Assembly (NCBI GenBank): GCA_907163375.1
Contig: CAJQUW010014769.1
Coordinates: 1,178,001-1,242,000, forward strand
DNA from: Prostheceraeus crozeri
Taxonomy: Eukaryota; Platyhelminthes; Polycladida; Euryleptidae
Length of the DNA stretch: 64,000 nucleotides
Reading direction: 5' to 3'
Notes under the pieces: model-generated
Told to the model about the DNA's origin: nothing
What the model saw: the letters and a program-made list of their open reading frames with translations, nothing else
The model's database searches: none
Made by a program: the position numbers and the translations under genes
Shown: positions 1 through 12,202 of the stretch, one piece after another
Layout of the letters: each line of letters starts with the position of its first letter
Numbering within the stretch: the first letter of the stretch is position 1

Positions 1-571
1 CTTAAACAAATAACTTGTCACGGATGCTGAGCAACTGACGAGAGCAATCTCTGAGAGAAACGTGAATTGCTGTGGCTTGTTGGCGGCATCTCAGAGAAAA
101 TTGCGACAAATACCTCCGCTTCTATTCAGTGGCGGATCCAGAGGGGGATTGTTGGGATGCTTCCCGCACCCACCGGATAGCCTCTTGCATCTCAGGTTTC
201 TTCATTCATTTAACTTGCAATTATGGGATAATCTGGGATTGGAAATGTCTATAAGATCTGTGGGTTATTGATGTAGTGATCCGTAACTCATTTCTTCTTA
301 CATGTGAGGATGGGGTACGAAATAATGAAAGATCCTTGAAATTATCATTGAGCGTGTGTAGATTTCTCAATTACTGTAATGATTGCTTATGCAGGGAATT
401 GCTCCTGTCATGATTTAGGCTGATTGATGGATATACCCCTCGTAAATTATATTTCGAAGAACATCGTTCCTAAACAACACATAAAAAGATAAAAACAAAA
501 ACGACATCTAGAAAGTTAAAAATAAGATGTCTGAAGTTAAGGTAGGGTAGCGTCTGCAGTCGAATCAGAGG

Positions 572-1064
572 TCAAAAACATTGTTCAAGGACTGACCTTT
601 CGGGATTCAACCCAATACACTGTTTGAACCAATTCAATATACCAATTTGAACTGCAACGCTTAGGGATTTCTGGAGGCAAGTAGCTGCCTTTTTCTCGCC
701 AGCTGATGTTATCAGGCGCTTGCCAACCGTTTTGATGAACTTTGCAGCACTATCGCCATATGCCCCATAGTTTCGATGCAAATTGGAGCAAAAATGTATC
801 GGTCTCCAATTTCGTCGTATTTGTTAACTTTGCGAGTTTCAGCGATATTACCAACGGCACCTGGAGTCTTTGAACCAGCTGACACATACGTGGATGCAAG
901 TGTGTGGCTACATGTAAAGTCCCACATAAGGGCCCGGCCTCTTTCCCAATTCAGAAGGGTTATTCTGTCAGGCTTCTTGCTGTCATTGCGGAATATGCCC
1001 ATTGGTTCAGTGGAATTGGGCACACCTGCTGAAACTGACGCTCTTGATATCAGGCTAGAATTCT
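572..1064 (-). pseudogene. Retroelement fragment, C-terminal nuclease-like domain
   Basis: Two overlapping minus-strand frames together resemble the C-terminal domain carried by a widespread group of invertebrate reverse-transcriptase proteins. Visible motifs in order are AGVPNSTEPMG, KKPDRITLLNWERGRALMWD followed by FTC, a PGAVGN segment, IETMG, and in the next frame AYGDSAAKFIKTVGKRL and SVAVQ. From family knowledge, the PD followed by the GR-L-WDFTC strand is compatible with the restriction-like (PD-(D/E)XK) endonuclease of R2/NeSL-type LINEs; that placement is inference. One G appears to be missing from the G run at about 763-766, which shifts the frame between IETMG and AYGD. No zinc-knuckle part or reverse transcriptase is seen upstream, so this is a dead 3' fragment. 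The plus-strand frame over 776-1198 is its shadow. Confidence 0.62.
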
Positions 1065-3291
1065 ACACAGATCTACCTCTGCCTCTAATTTATTTTGTTG
1101 GCATTCATTTTAAGTACGGTTTTTACAGTCATTCTACTTTTCACAGGACTGTTTTAGTATTTAATAAGGTCTGTAAATGTAGCCTACGAATTAGATAAAG
1201 AAAGAAATTATTTCAAATTTTGATAAAGCGCACAAATATGTAGGCATGCATGCGTTGGAATTTCTAAAAGTTGCTATTCATTGATTAGTATAAGATTCAA
1301 ATAATGAATTTTACTTTTTTATGAGCGAGTCAGGATTGCATCACACGCATTCATCAGAGTTAGTCGCGCTCCGACTCAATTTTTTGCGAGCCGCGCTCAC
1401 GTTTGGCGAACCCGAGTGCGTTCCGCGCTCCGGAGCGGGGTGCGCAAAGTCGGCGGAGTGTATATGCCTCTGGTATGTATAGACCCGCCCTACCTGAGAT
1501 TCCTAGATCCGTCACTGCTTCTGTTAAGTCCATCCGAAGTTAAAATATTGATGAAATACAAATGCAAATTTGTACAAAATGGAGGCCACATGTACATGTT
1601 TTAGTCCCATGAAAGCACCTCTTTCAAAAATTGATGATGTTGAATTCAGAACTCTGCATGTTGAGGGCTTTTAGAAAGGACTACTTTTCTAAAAAGTGTG
1701 TTGAAATGTATACCTTGGCATGTGTTTGATGCACATGACACATTGTCTCAAATAGGAAGTTGATAAAAAGGTTTTCCCAAGGAATGCGAGCGATATTAGG
1801 ACATTTCAGTGACTTAGCATTTTTCATGTACATATTCTTGTCCCATTTACTGGGTGAATCTGCGATGGCTCAATATTCAATTCCATTCCAGCATAAATAT
1901 CAACTTTCCTGAAAAATGTAGTGCTTTTTTAAGAAAATGCATCATTTTTTCGGAAAACATTCGGATAGGTAAACGCATTGGATAGGTACTGGTTTGCCTT
2001 AATGAACAAGATTTTACAGAAATTACTCCAATTTGAATAATTCCAATAATTTCCAGATTAATTCCAATTATGAAAACTCATTTTTCTTATTTAATTTGCT
2101 AATCTAGTGCTTGCCACTCGCGGATGTGTCAGTAGGCAAAGTCAAATACTTTTCGAATCACACAATGTCAGTCATGATATTCGTTGTCTACCGATTCTTG
2201 AAGAATCTAATTAAGATGGAAAGATTAATCAAGTTTCTGTCATCCTGTAAGATCAAAGTTGATCAACGTCGACTAATTGAGAAAGCCTAAATCTGCACTC
2301 ATTTTTGTGTCGTGCTTTGTTCACTTTTTAATTCTACATTGTATTGTGCGAGCAGCTTTTCTGTAAACATTTTGAACCGAAATTTCATGCTTGCTGCATG
2401 TGGGACCTACGCATTTGCTTCCTATCAGTAAGTATCGTATTATAAATCTGTCTGCGAACGTCGCTTGTTTATAGTTGTATTGACAAATGCAGTTGATTTG
2501 GAGTGTGGCATATGCTATTCAGAGGAAATATAAAGAAACAATAACTGTGTTTGCCATTTCAAAAGTTAAATAAATGTCTTCTTCTGTATCAAAATATTCT
2601 TTATCTACTTTATAGACATATCCAATAGAATCTGTATCAAATTCTGAATTTTATTTGCTATTCCTCGTTTAATGCATGCACGATTTCAAACACGTAATAT
2701 CGCTGGTAAGAGATAAGATTCTACGAATGAAGTTATTCTTCTTAACAACACTTTTTAAACGCACATGTCAAAATTTGGAAATCCACTTGTTCATCATCAG
2801 ATTTGGTATCAATGCAGCTGGTTTCATGTTTGAATACATCTGAATACTTTTTCCAAATAAATAAGTAGTTATTTTTTTCACATTTGGAGTTTGAGAACAT
2901 ACACGTATACACGGCATTTATCGACATAAAAATTTACGACGCCCTTTGACAAGCCCAGTTAGCGGAAGTGTTGCGAAGATTGTTGCTTTCAAATGCTTTC
3001 TTCAAAACTTGAATTTTCTGTGACATTATATCATTTTCAAATGTCAAAATATGAAAGCTGTGGTGTGTTTGCGTGAAATCTGATTGCAAGTTTCAATGCA
3101 CTTAACTTTTACATGCTGGTTGCAGCATCTCTATATATTGAATGGTGTAGCTGCGATTATATACCGGCATGCGGTGGATATACATGCAATATTTGATGCA
3201 CAAAGTTAGTATGTGTAATTTTTTCATAATCAGAAGCATGAACACAATGCCGAATCTCGTATGGATGTCATGAGAGAAAAACTATAGTACA
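1065..3291. other. Intergenic, no gene recognised
   Basis: AT-rich sequence with a short GC-rich patch near 1380-1460. Open frames at 1416-1604 (plus) and 2742-2927 (minus) show no domain, signal peptide or splice context. No repeats with recognisable ends were seen. Confidence 0.5.
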
Positions 3292-4755
3292 CCGGGAGCT
3301 ACCAACATTTTCTCCCTCAATTCGAACAAAAAAGGTTTGTTGTCATGGAAGAGTAGATTTTGAATCGCTGAACCCGAAAATCAAATTCTCAAATGTCACA
3401 ACCAGTCTCGTTTGGTCAGGGGTCAAGCTAAAATATCTAAAATGTCACATTTCTTACTAAATTCACGCACAAGCATAAGAATTGCATTTAAGTCATCCTT
3501 GTGTACTGCATAATCGCAATCTATACTTATGAATTGCAGAGTTCAGTTCTTAACGCATTTAAGAACGATCTTTTGTCTGGCTGTCGACGGATTTTCCCTA
3601 GCAACGACTAAAAAGAGTCTATATTTGTTTATTTTAAAACTAGCTTCACCAAACTTTGTACACATGTTGTGGATGATGTGCTTTAGTAACCCCAGACAAT
3701 CAATTTAACATTTAAGCTGCTTGTGACATAGACATTGACTATCAAACTTGGTAATTTTATTTCCAAAAATTGCAAAAATCGCAAACTTTGAAGCTGAATA
3801 CCCAAAACCTCCCACCTCAAACTTCAATGAAGCAATATATCTCCAACCAAGGTACTCAAAGAAAAGAGAGTGAAAGTAATGATTTAAGTGGCCTGTTAAA
3901 AATTGCTCTATATATTTGTCCACATTATTTAGTAATGTCATTTTGATGCGAAAAACAAAGATATTTCGCATAAAAAAACACTTTTGGATAAAATAACTCA
4001 AAACAGCAATTCATCTGAAGGGATGAATCATAGAATGATCATTCATGGAATATTGATTGGTAAGTAGTATGAAAAAAGTACGGTTTTGAAAAATGTCGCT
4101 TTTGTCCCTATCTCCCAAAGGAAGTAAAAAAACATGTCAATCTTTTGTCACTAATCTGGCTTAGTGATAATGTACTAATGAAAAATTAAAAAATTCATTG
4201 AAGTTTGAGATGGGACTTTTTGGGTATTCAGCTTCAAAGTTTGCGATTTTTGCAATTTTTGGAAATAAAATTACCAAGTTTGATAGTCAATGTCTATGTC
4301 ACAAGCAGCTTAAATGTTAAATTGATTGTCTGGGGTTACTAAAGCACATCATCCACAACATGTGTACAAAGTTTGGTGAAGCTAGTTTTAAAATTAACAA
4401 ATATAGACTCTTTTTAGTCGTTGCTAGGGAAAATCCGTCGACAGCCAAACAAAAGATCGTTCTTAAATGCGTTAAGAACTGAACTCTGCAATTCATAAGT
4501 ATAGATTGCGATTATGCAGTACACAAGGATGACTTAAATGCAATTCTTATGCTTGTGCGTGAATTTAGTAAGAAATGTGACATTTTAGATATTTTAGCTT
4601 GACCCCTGACCAAACGAGACTGGTTGTGACATTTGAGAATTTGATTTTCGGGTTCAGCGATTCAAAATCTACTCTTCCATGATAACAAACCTTTTTTGTT
4701 CGAATTGAGGGAGAAAATGTTAGTAAAATGTTGCTAAAATGTTGGTAGCTCCCGG
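3292..4755. repeat. Large foldback element with ~540-bp inverted arms
   Basis: The left arm (3292-3831) is repeated in reverse complement as the right arm (about 4194-4755), with only scattered mismatches, around a spacer of about 360 bp. Both outer ends read CCGGGAGCTACCAACATTTT when read inwards. The right arm has three consecutive AAAATGTT units near its end (about 4714-4745) where the left arm has one, a local tandem expansion. No transposase is present; open frames such as 3705-4001 (minus) simply lie across the arm and spacer. The left flank (ACTATAGTA) and right flank (ACTAATG) share ACTA, but the target duplication is ambiguous. It is best described as a foldback or long-TIR non-autonomous DNA transposon of unassigned superfamily. 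Confidence 0.88.
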
Positions 4756-5608
4756 ACTAATGCATGTGATTAATGCATTCAATTTCTTGTGTTGCATTTG
4801 AATAATGCTCATGAGCCTATAACCGATGAAATTGGATGCTTGAATTTGATTGAGACTTTGATGGTTTCTGCATTTCTTTTTTTACTAATAAATTTGTTGG
4901 TGAAGTTTTTCGCATATGCATGTGATAGCAGCTTAAAGTATTAAGTCACAGAAATATGGAAAGACCAACTTCAAGCCCTAAGAAGATTATATAGTTTTAA
5001 GACGAGTCTGCAAACAAAGCATGCAAGAACTTTCTTTATTGCAAAATTCAAACTAAAACGAAACCTGTCAAGTATCTTTCTGTTCATTAACTTTATAGGA
5101 AACCATGTCAATCAAATCTAAACTAAACATAGAATGGCTTCCATCTTCCACTTTTGCTACATTAACAATTCATTTACTGAGCCGTTACAAAAGGAAGATA
5201 ATTGCTTCAAATTAATAGACTTAAATGACGTCTTAAAGTAATAGACACCAGGAAATCCTTGAAGATGAAGCTCTTAAAATTTTAACAAATCTAGGGGTAG
5301 ATTAGGGCCCTCAATTCTTTATCGGTAATTATAGTTCTAATCCCATCTGTCGGGAGAAAGGAGGTCATATGACCTTACAAAAATAATGTCTAAAAATTGT
5401 GTGCCGTAAAGAATTATAAAGCCAATGCTCTCACCTCAAACTAATGGAAAGACATGAAGCGTGCATATTTTGTCCGCAGCTTGTGTGGTGCGACTTACAT
5501 CATCATTCCCTTATTGTGACATTAACTTGCTAATGTTCTCCTCATTATAAAGATCTTAATAATGAGTTTTACTTTATACTCAATCAATTAAGTGACATTA
5601 AGTTAAGG
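4756..5608. other. Intergenic, nothing recognised
   Basis: AT-rich sequence between the foldback element and the small palindrome, with no open frame of note and no recognised repeat. Confidence 0.5.
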
Positions 5609-5726
5609 TCCATTCACACCGGCCGCGGCGCGTCCCTGTTTGAGCAGCCCTATAGGTTTATCAAGGTTCTGAACAAAAATTCTGACGCGTGAGGACGTGC
5701 CGCACCGCGTCCGTTGTGAATGAGCT
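5609..5726. repeat. Short GC-rich palindromic MITE-like sequence
   Basis: The left end reads CATTCACACCGGCCGCGG. The right end, read in reverse complement, is CATTCACAACGGACGCGG, so the two ends form an imperfect inverted repeat of about 20 bp around a 75-bp centre. Its GC content stands out against the AT-rich surroundings. No target duplication could be fixed. It may be a very short MITE. Confidence 0.55.
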
Positions 5727-5887
5727 TTTGCATGCTAACCTTGCAGCTTACATGGCTTGCAACATGGCTTCGTTAAGTAGCTGAAATGTATTGGTTATAA
5801 ATCATTAAAATGTCATCAGTTGCTTGACTTTCCCTATGCAGATTTTTTGAAGATAATAACTTTATTGAGCTTTACGGTACTTTATCC

Positions 5888-6632
5888 CAGGGTTGGCAAT
5901 TATGTGGGAAAACTAATTTTCCCATGGCAGATGGGAACAGCTTGTAATAACCGGGAAAACTAGCAAATACAGGGGAAAGTGGTAAATACCGGGGAAAGCT
6001 GGTAAAAACCGGGAACACTGTAAAACTGGAAAATTGGAAATACTGGAGCTGTAAGTTATATTGTCATCAATTTTCACTGTTGGTCGACACATGGTATGGG
6101 TCCGCACCTCTACATACATACTGGCTGTTGAATCATGTAACTGAGGCATCCTAACTTATCCTGCTTTTGTCTACGGTTGTCAGGGATTGACTGTAAATAC
6201 ACATGATTTCATCAGCTTTGTATGACTGATGTGCAAAGCATGTGATTAACTAAAACGTCATGAAAATAATCATTTTCTGGTAGTCTTATCTTTTTGTCAT
6301 CACTGGAACATACCTAACAATTTTAGAATGGATGCTTTGTTAGAAATAAGTTAGTCAGTTTTAAATTAGCTATGATGAAAACAGATGTGTCATTAATGAT
6401 AAATTATACAAAGACATAGACAATATCAACAAATTGTGGCATATCCAAGAATAGACAAACCAATGATTTAAAATATTGGAACATGCAGTTATAGGCTACT
6501 CTGCTGAATTTCATTTCATTTGACGTAAAATACACATTTAGTAGTTTTTACCATTTTTTCCCAGCACCGTATTTACGGTTTTCGCCAATGGTACGAGCAT
6601 TTGCCACCCCTGACAAAAACCATCCAGCCCTG
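5888..6632. mobile_element. Non-autonomous hAT-type element (745 bp)
   Basis: The ends are CAGGGTTGG at 5888 and, in reverse complement from 6632, CAGGGCTGG, a typical hAT terminus. They are flanked by an 8-bp target duplication, CTTTATCC (5880-5887) against TTTTATCC (6633-6640), matching at 7 of 8 positions. A second terminus-like block, reverse complement of GGGGTGGCAAATG, lies just inside the right end. Subterminal regions carry repeated GGGAAA/GTAAATAC words on the left and their complements on the right, as expected for transposase binding sites. No transposase coding was found inside; the 5913-6149 minus frame has no domain. Confidence 0.78.
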
Positions 6633-6640
6633 TTTTATCC

Positions 6641-7084
6641 ACTCCCAGTGGTTCGCAGGAATACTCTTTAAGGGGGATTCTAAATCTTCGTCCGTCTCAT
6701 CAGTCTATGAGCATTTATAATACAGGGCCGATCAAATATGCAAAATGCATATTTCAGCTATAATTGCATAAAAATACATATAATGAAAATAAGTGTCTTT
6801 AAATACACACACATACATACATGTAGATGATTTCTTGAAATAACATGAATTATTAAGCAACTTGTGGCTCGCGTCCTGTCTTGACATCTGTCTTCCCCTT
6901 TCTGCCTTTTACCATTAGGCTTCATGCATGTTGAAAGCGGTTAGAGCAATGAATGATAGTTTTCATGCCGAAGACGATTTGTTTGGCACACAACCTTCAA
7001 AGAGTTGCTGACATGATGATCGGACTCTATCCAAAAGTCGTTGAATTGATACTTCAGCCAAAAGGTTGTCTATAAGATCACCTT
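6641..7084. other. No gene recognised; possible 5' part of hAT relic
   Basis: This stretch lies between the hAT MITE and the recognisable transposase fragment. It could hold decayed hAT sequence, but no motif is readable. The TATGCAAAATGCATA palindrome near 6737 is the only structure noticed. Confidence 0.35.
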
Positions 7085-7633
7085 CACGTTGTCGCTCACA
7101 TGGCACTGTCACCCTACCCGATAATCACACGTTGGGGCAGATGGATTGAAGCAGCGGAATACTACCCTGCAAATTGTCACGCCTTAAAAAAGAATTGTTG
7201 ACTTTGAATATGATTGTACAGTAATCGTTGCCCCAAAAAAATAAATATGATAGGAATCAACATGATTGCAAGATGCATTGTAGATGTTTCCTCTAAATAT
7301 GACTCTTCCTCGCTGTCTGAACCAATTCAAAGACCGTAAGTGTAATGCCACTCCAGCCAAACAACTGATCAATGATATCAGTGATGATTTTGATGCGAAT
7401 GCAAAGGCCAAATCAGAAAATGTTCTTCAATGAACACCGCAATCAAGAAGATGGCTGAGAGTGACTTTGAAAGATACTTATTGGAGGAAAAATCGTTATT
7501 GACACGATCTCCAGTTAACTCCTCTGACGTTGAGAGGTCCTTTTTCGAATACAAGGCATTTATAACGAGCAATGGCACTAGCCTGACTAGGGAAAACATC
7601 CATATGTATTGCATATTAGGAATGAACTCCTAG
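7085..7633 (+). pseudogene. hAT transposase relic (C-terminal half)
   Basis: Two plus-strand stretches match parts of an hAT transposase in the correct order. At 7085-7200 the frame reads ...PIITRWGRWIEAAEYY, the conserved TRWGTW block before the dimerisation region. At 7430-7633 it reads SPVNSSDVERSFFEYKAF followed by LTRENIHMY, the hAT C-terminal dimerisation domain that normally has VERSFS-YK and L--EN. The segment between them is decayed and contains stops in this frame. No terminal repeats could be tied to it with confidence. It is a dead DNA-transposon gene and is not associated with the neighbouring 745-bp MITE by any evidence beyond position. Confidence 0.75.
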
Positions 7634-7639
7634 TGCCGA

Positions 7640-9217
7640 CAGACTATTGGCCATTTTTGCATACATATATTTTTTTACTGTATTTTACCGTATTTTATAA
7701 ATACGCTTATTTTAGCGTATTTAATACCGCTTATATAACGTCGTCATGTCGTATTAGGGTGTTCTAGACACTGAATTACGCTAATGAGTTTGATTCTGCA
7801 GAAAGTTAAGTTACTTAGTAGAGAATCATAATCATTAATGATCACAGAGATGCACATGTAAAAGCTTGTCTGTTTACTTTGTAGAGATTTGAAGTCCTAA
7901 TGACGACAACAGTTAAAATGTTGTTATTTGAACAGGCTTGTAGCCAAAGGATAATCCATCCCTTTATCAAGAGGGAGAGAGAGAGAGAAGAATATGTCAA
8001 ACATAAAGTGGAAAATAGAAAAAAATGAAATTAGACAATCAGCAGAAAAAAGTGGGAAAAAACGAGCCGATAGAAATGCAAGCAAAACACGATAATCAAG
8101 ACCAAAAATACAAGGCAATGCCTTCATTATCGAAAGTCTTAATTAAACAGCAACTTGTATATGCCAAATATGCAAAAAATGCCACGTCCGTATGATCGTA
8201 GTCAACAGAAGGCTTAATTATCCGTGTCCGAATTGACGAGCTTCGACAGTACTTTAAAATTGTGACTTTCAACAAATTACTTGTTGCACATTGCTGATGA
8301 TTTTATTGGCTTGAGGTTATTTGGTCGCCATTACAATTCATATCAAGCAGACCACATTCTAAGTGAGAGAGGGGCATTATTACGATCACAATAAATCTAC
8401 CAGTGCATCTAGCGCATGATTTTGTCTCCTCCCCAGCAAAAGCGCATGAGGAAGTCTCTCTCTCCCCCCCCCCCAAAGCAGTGGAGTTTTAGATATCCAG
8501 AATACATTGAATCAGAGAGAATTTTAATTCCCTTTCCTTGAAAAAGAAATTCATCATGCTTTAGAGTCTCAAACATGCACATAAAAACCGCTTCACCATC
8601 TGCTGGAAAGTCGATTCAGCTTAGTCACGACTGGTAAATATGATGGGTGCTGTTAATGCATAAAAGTTATTGAAATATGTTGTCATTCAATGTATGGGAA
8701 CGTGTTGTGTTTTTCTTACAAATTTAGTTTGATATATGAAAGGAGTTTGTCGCGTGCTTCGCAATATCCAAAAAATGTTCATTTTCTGTCACAGAGAATT
8801 ATGAAGCCTCGCTAACTGACTGTAATAAATGATCGAAAGGCATCAATCATTTGTCAGACAGCAGAATATATCTTAAATTACCTTTTTTAAGATGCTGGCA
8901 TTTGAAAGTCAAATGAAGACAATAAAGACAACCGATGCTTTCATATTCCGATGGTTCATCCGCTTTGTGAGCTTTTTATTATTTCAATTCCCTATGGAAG
9001 ACAATCCATTTCCATAGACATGAATGAATTTCTAGGCCTACGTATGGCTTTGAAGATAAACAACTCACTAAACCTAATTCTGAAATTTAGGTATAAGACA
9101 CTGCATGATGTCTAAGGCTAAAATTCCATTTCAAGCACTTTCAGTTTTCAGGTCAATATTGTAGAGCTGATATCCTTGTCAGAAATTGCCACATTGATGG
9201 CGTCTTTCCTACCCACA
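7640..9217. other. Intergenic with GA microsatellite and C run
   Basis: Contains a GA-rich microsatellite (about 7971-7991) and a run of C at about 8464-8475. Open frames (7924-8127, minus) have no recognisable domain. Nothing else is supported. Confidence 0.5.
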
Positions 9218-9219
9218 TA

Positions 9220-10598
9220 CAGGGTCTTCCCATAAAAAGTCACGTTTTTCAAACGAAATGTTTTTATGCTAGATTGAAAATCAATTAAATCATAAACATC
9301 TTTCAACACATAGAAAAAATTCAGAAGACATAATGTTTATCAAGTCATTTTTGTTTTTTCCATAGAACTCACGCAAGTCATCAGTGTGTTTGCAAGTGTC
9401 ATGCAAGTCATCAAAGAGACGATACAATTCCCGAGTCAGCCTGAAGCGCGGAATATTATTGCACAGAAAGTCTCTAAGAAATGCTTCCACTTCTGGGATT
9501 GAATTGAGTTCCAGTTCCCTTCTGTAAAATTCCATATTGCGAAACAGGTATCTGACAAACAGATTAAAGTCGGGAGAATAGAGAATGGCCATGAGTGCGA
9601 TTCCTTTTTTCCTCGAAGAATTTCTGTGTTACAATCGCGGTGTGCGATCTGGCATTATCATACATAATGGAAAGATGATTTTGGCACCACAGTTGGACAG
9701 TCTTCTCAATAAAACTTATGTATCTCACAGCGTTGAGAGTTTCGCCTGGTTGAAACACATGAAAGAGAAAGTCACCTCCAAAATTGCAGGCGACGACAAT
9801 ATGAAACTTTTTGTCAGCCATCTTTCTTCTGGCTACTTGAGGACGATCACTATCAGGATGGATCCAGCTTCGAAATCTTTGTAATGGAGAAGAGGCCCCA
9901 CATAAATCCATTTTTCATCCACCACAACCACACTGCCGTTTAAAGAGTCGACAAGCTCAGTCGCTCGATTCACTCGCTGAAGGAATCCAACGGGCAAAGG
10001 CACTTTTCATGTTAAGATGTTTCCTAAAGATTCGATGAAATGTGGTCGTGGGTATTTTTACTTTTTAGGTAGGTTGAAATATACTGAAAAGAGACATGTG
10101 GATCAACGTCTATCCTCTTACGCGTTTCTCTTACGAGATCTCTTATGCGTTGAATGTTTTCTTCTGTAGAGTAGGAAACTGTCCGTCCAGAATCATCCTG
10201 GAAGTTTCTCGTTCGCCATCTCTAACTTCTTTCGCTATTTCTTGCAAGCGTCGTAAACTTTCAACGTCGTCCACCCCTCCATGCTGTTGTCAGGAGGTTG
10301 TGAATTTCGTGAGCTTTGAAGTTATTTTTCACAAGAGTAGCAATGAAATAATTAACAAGTTCCTTAGAAGCTTCAGCCATACTCTTTTCGCGAAAATTTC
10401 AAATCTAAATAAGAAGTGATACTCCGGTGATTTATGTAGACAACTTAGCAGCAGAAATCTATGATTTTGAATCATAGAAATTTCTATTAAATCTGTTTCA
10501 AGGTTACAAGTAATTCAACTCTCCGCTTTGAATATCATTTCCAATGTAAAATCAATAACAGTAGTCAGTTAAAAACACGGTTTTTTTGGAAGACCCTG
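9220..10598 (-). mobile_element. Tc1/mariner element, full length, degraded (1379 bp)
   Basis: The ends are CAGGGTCTTCC at 9220 and its reverse complement ending at 10598, each flanked by TA (9218-9219 and 10599-10600), the target duplication of Tc1/mariner. The inverted repeats stay similar for about 30 bp. The transposase lies on the minus strand between them. Length and structure match a complete mariner that has decayed in place. Confidence 0.9.
9290..10379 (-). pseudogene. Mariner-type transposase pseudogene
   Basis: Reading from an ATG at 10379, the N-terminus MAEASKELVNYFIATLVKNN starts a helix-turn-helix region. Further on come SGRTVSYSTEENIQRIRDLV (the linker before the second HTH), VVVDEKWIYVGP (first catalytic Asp), IMYDNARSHT (second Asp) and YSPDFNLFVRYLF. 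In mariners the last motif is YSPDLxPxDxxLF; here the expected third acidic residue is V. In-frame stops occur after WRGGRR (about 10270) and after NSERS, and frame changes fall near 9900 and 9590, so the gene is dead. Plus-strand frames at 9585-9884 and 10096-10419 are shadows. Confidence 0.87.
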
Positions 10599-10600
10599 TA

Positions 10601-11588
10601 CATGTACACCTCCGAATCACATCGAAATCCCGGAAGGGAGGTCGTGGAAAATGCAGCTTTCTTCATTCAAACGTTGATGAAGAATCTGCATTCGAGCCGA
10701 ACTGCTGTCTTCACATGACTTCATCGAGATATTCTAGAATTAATGATGAAAAAATCCCTTTCTCCACTGAAAAGGTAATTTGCTCCACATAGTTTATAGA
10801 TTATGTGGTTGTCTGTGTCACCAACCTCATTGATGAATTCCAAACTGTGATTCGCAGTTCACAGTACAGTGGACGCACCCGGCAGTCACAGCAGCTTGAG
10901 GTGCAGGGGTATGTATCCAATCACCAGAAAAATAGTTGTTCGAATACTTCCATGGGCAGGCGTTGTCAAAAATTAATTGATTGCTGCAATCAAAAAGTTA
11001 CAATTAATTGATTTAGTGCCATCGAATAATTGCAATTAACGAATTGATTTATGTTGTAATGGGGAACGTAATCAATTCACTGATCTAGGTACTACTTACA
11101 ATGCCGTTACCACTCACCATCGTAGGATGCGCGCAAGCCACCTTCAGTGATTTATTGGGACGCGAAACTTGCCATGCATGTCTTATTCACAAACTGATCA
11201 CTTTCAGGATTCTAATCATGAACCATTGGTTGCATAAAGTATTTAGCATACCACAATATTTTATGATTACTTTTGAATCTCTTTCGTCTTATGTTATAGG
11301 CACGTGTGATCATTTATTCGCTTATTTCAATAACTAATTATCACTACATGTGTAATTGTCATCCATGAACTTAGGTATGTGATAAAATGTATCTACAGTC
11401 AAATTGACCCATTAAGCGCCGCATTATCTTTTTTTTAAAAATCCAAGGAAACTGCAATGTGTGGTCCTTATCCATCTCAAGGCATGTGGTGCACCATTTT
11501 TTCACGAAAAAAATTTTTTCTCATGCCTAGGTAACCATATTCCCAAATGGGAACAGTGACACGCTGAGCAAGAACGTCCATAGCCTGT
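10601..11588. other. Intergenic, no gene recognised
   Basis: Short open frames at 10586-10792, 10805-11011 and 11101-11337 (plus) show no domain or signal. Imperfect copies of an AATTAATTG/AATTGATT word cluster near 10970-11050. Nothing else is supported. Confidence 0.45.
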
Positions 11589-11596
11589 TTTGAGAT

Positions 11597-11940
11597 CAGG
11601 GATGCGGAGTCAGAGTCGGAGTCCTATCATTTGATTATTATTGGACTCCGGCCCATAACTAGACCCGAAATATAATACAAACAAAGGAGGCGAGGAGCCA
11701 AGTCGTATGCATCCAACTTAAAGCGAAATTTGATAAACTTTCATCGAAAATGATTGATAATTGATACAGCAATGATCACTAAGGATAGGTTCAAGTAAGC
11801 CTATAATGATCTATGATGTAGGTAACTAGCTTATTTTCAAAAAACTAGGCTTTACAAACTTGCGACCCGGAGTCGGAGTCGGAGTCCTATCAAACCCCGG
11901 AGTCGGAGTCCTATCTAAATGATAGGACTCCGCATCCCTG
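11597..11940. mobile_element. hAT-type MITE (344 bp) with perfect 8-bp TSD
   Basis: The termini are CAGGGATGCGGAGTC at 11597 and its reverse complement ending at 11940. The 8-bp target duplication TTTGAGAT is identical on both sides (11589-11596 and 11941-11948). Both subterminal regions carry repeated CGGAGTC/GGAGTCCTATC units, three or more on the right side. There is no coding capacity. The 8-bp duplication and CAGGG ends place it with hAT. Confidence 0.9.
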
Positions 11941-12202
11941 TTTGAGATAATCAAAAAATCGTGATATACATTAGTCATGTAAATCATCTAATTATCTATT
12001 AAATGCTAATATTTCCGTTCCCATTCAAAAAAATGTTTTATATATCCACCTTTTCCAATCCATGAGCAATCAATAAATCAATCTCAATTCAATAAAAAAA
12101 TATTTCAGGACAAATGCAATCTTCATTTTTGACTTGAGATAATTGATAAGTGTCATGAAATTCACTGATTTTGCATTCTTCTATCTCAGTTCAAGAGTAA
12201 AA

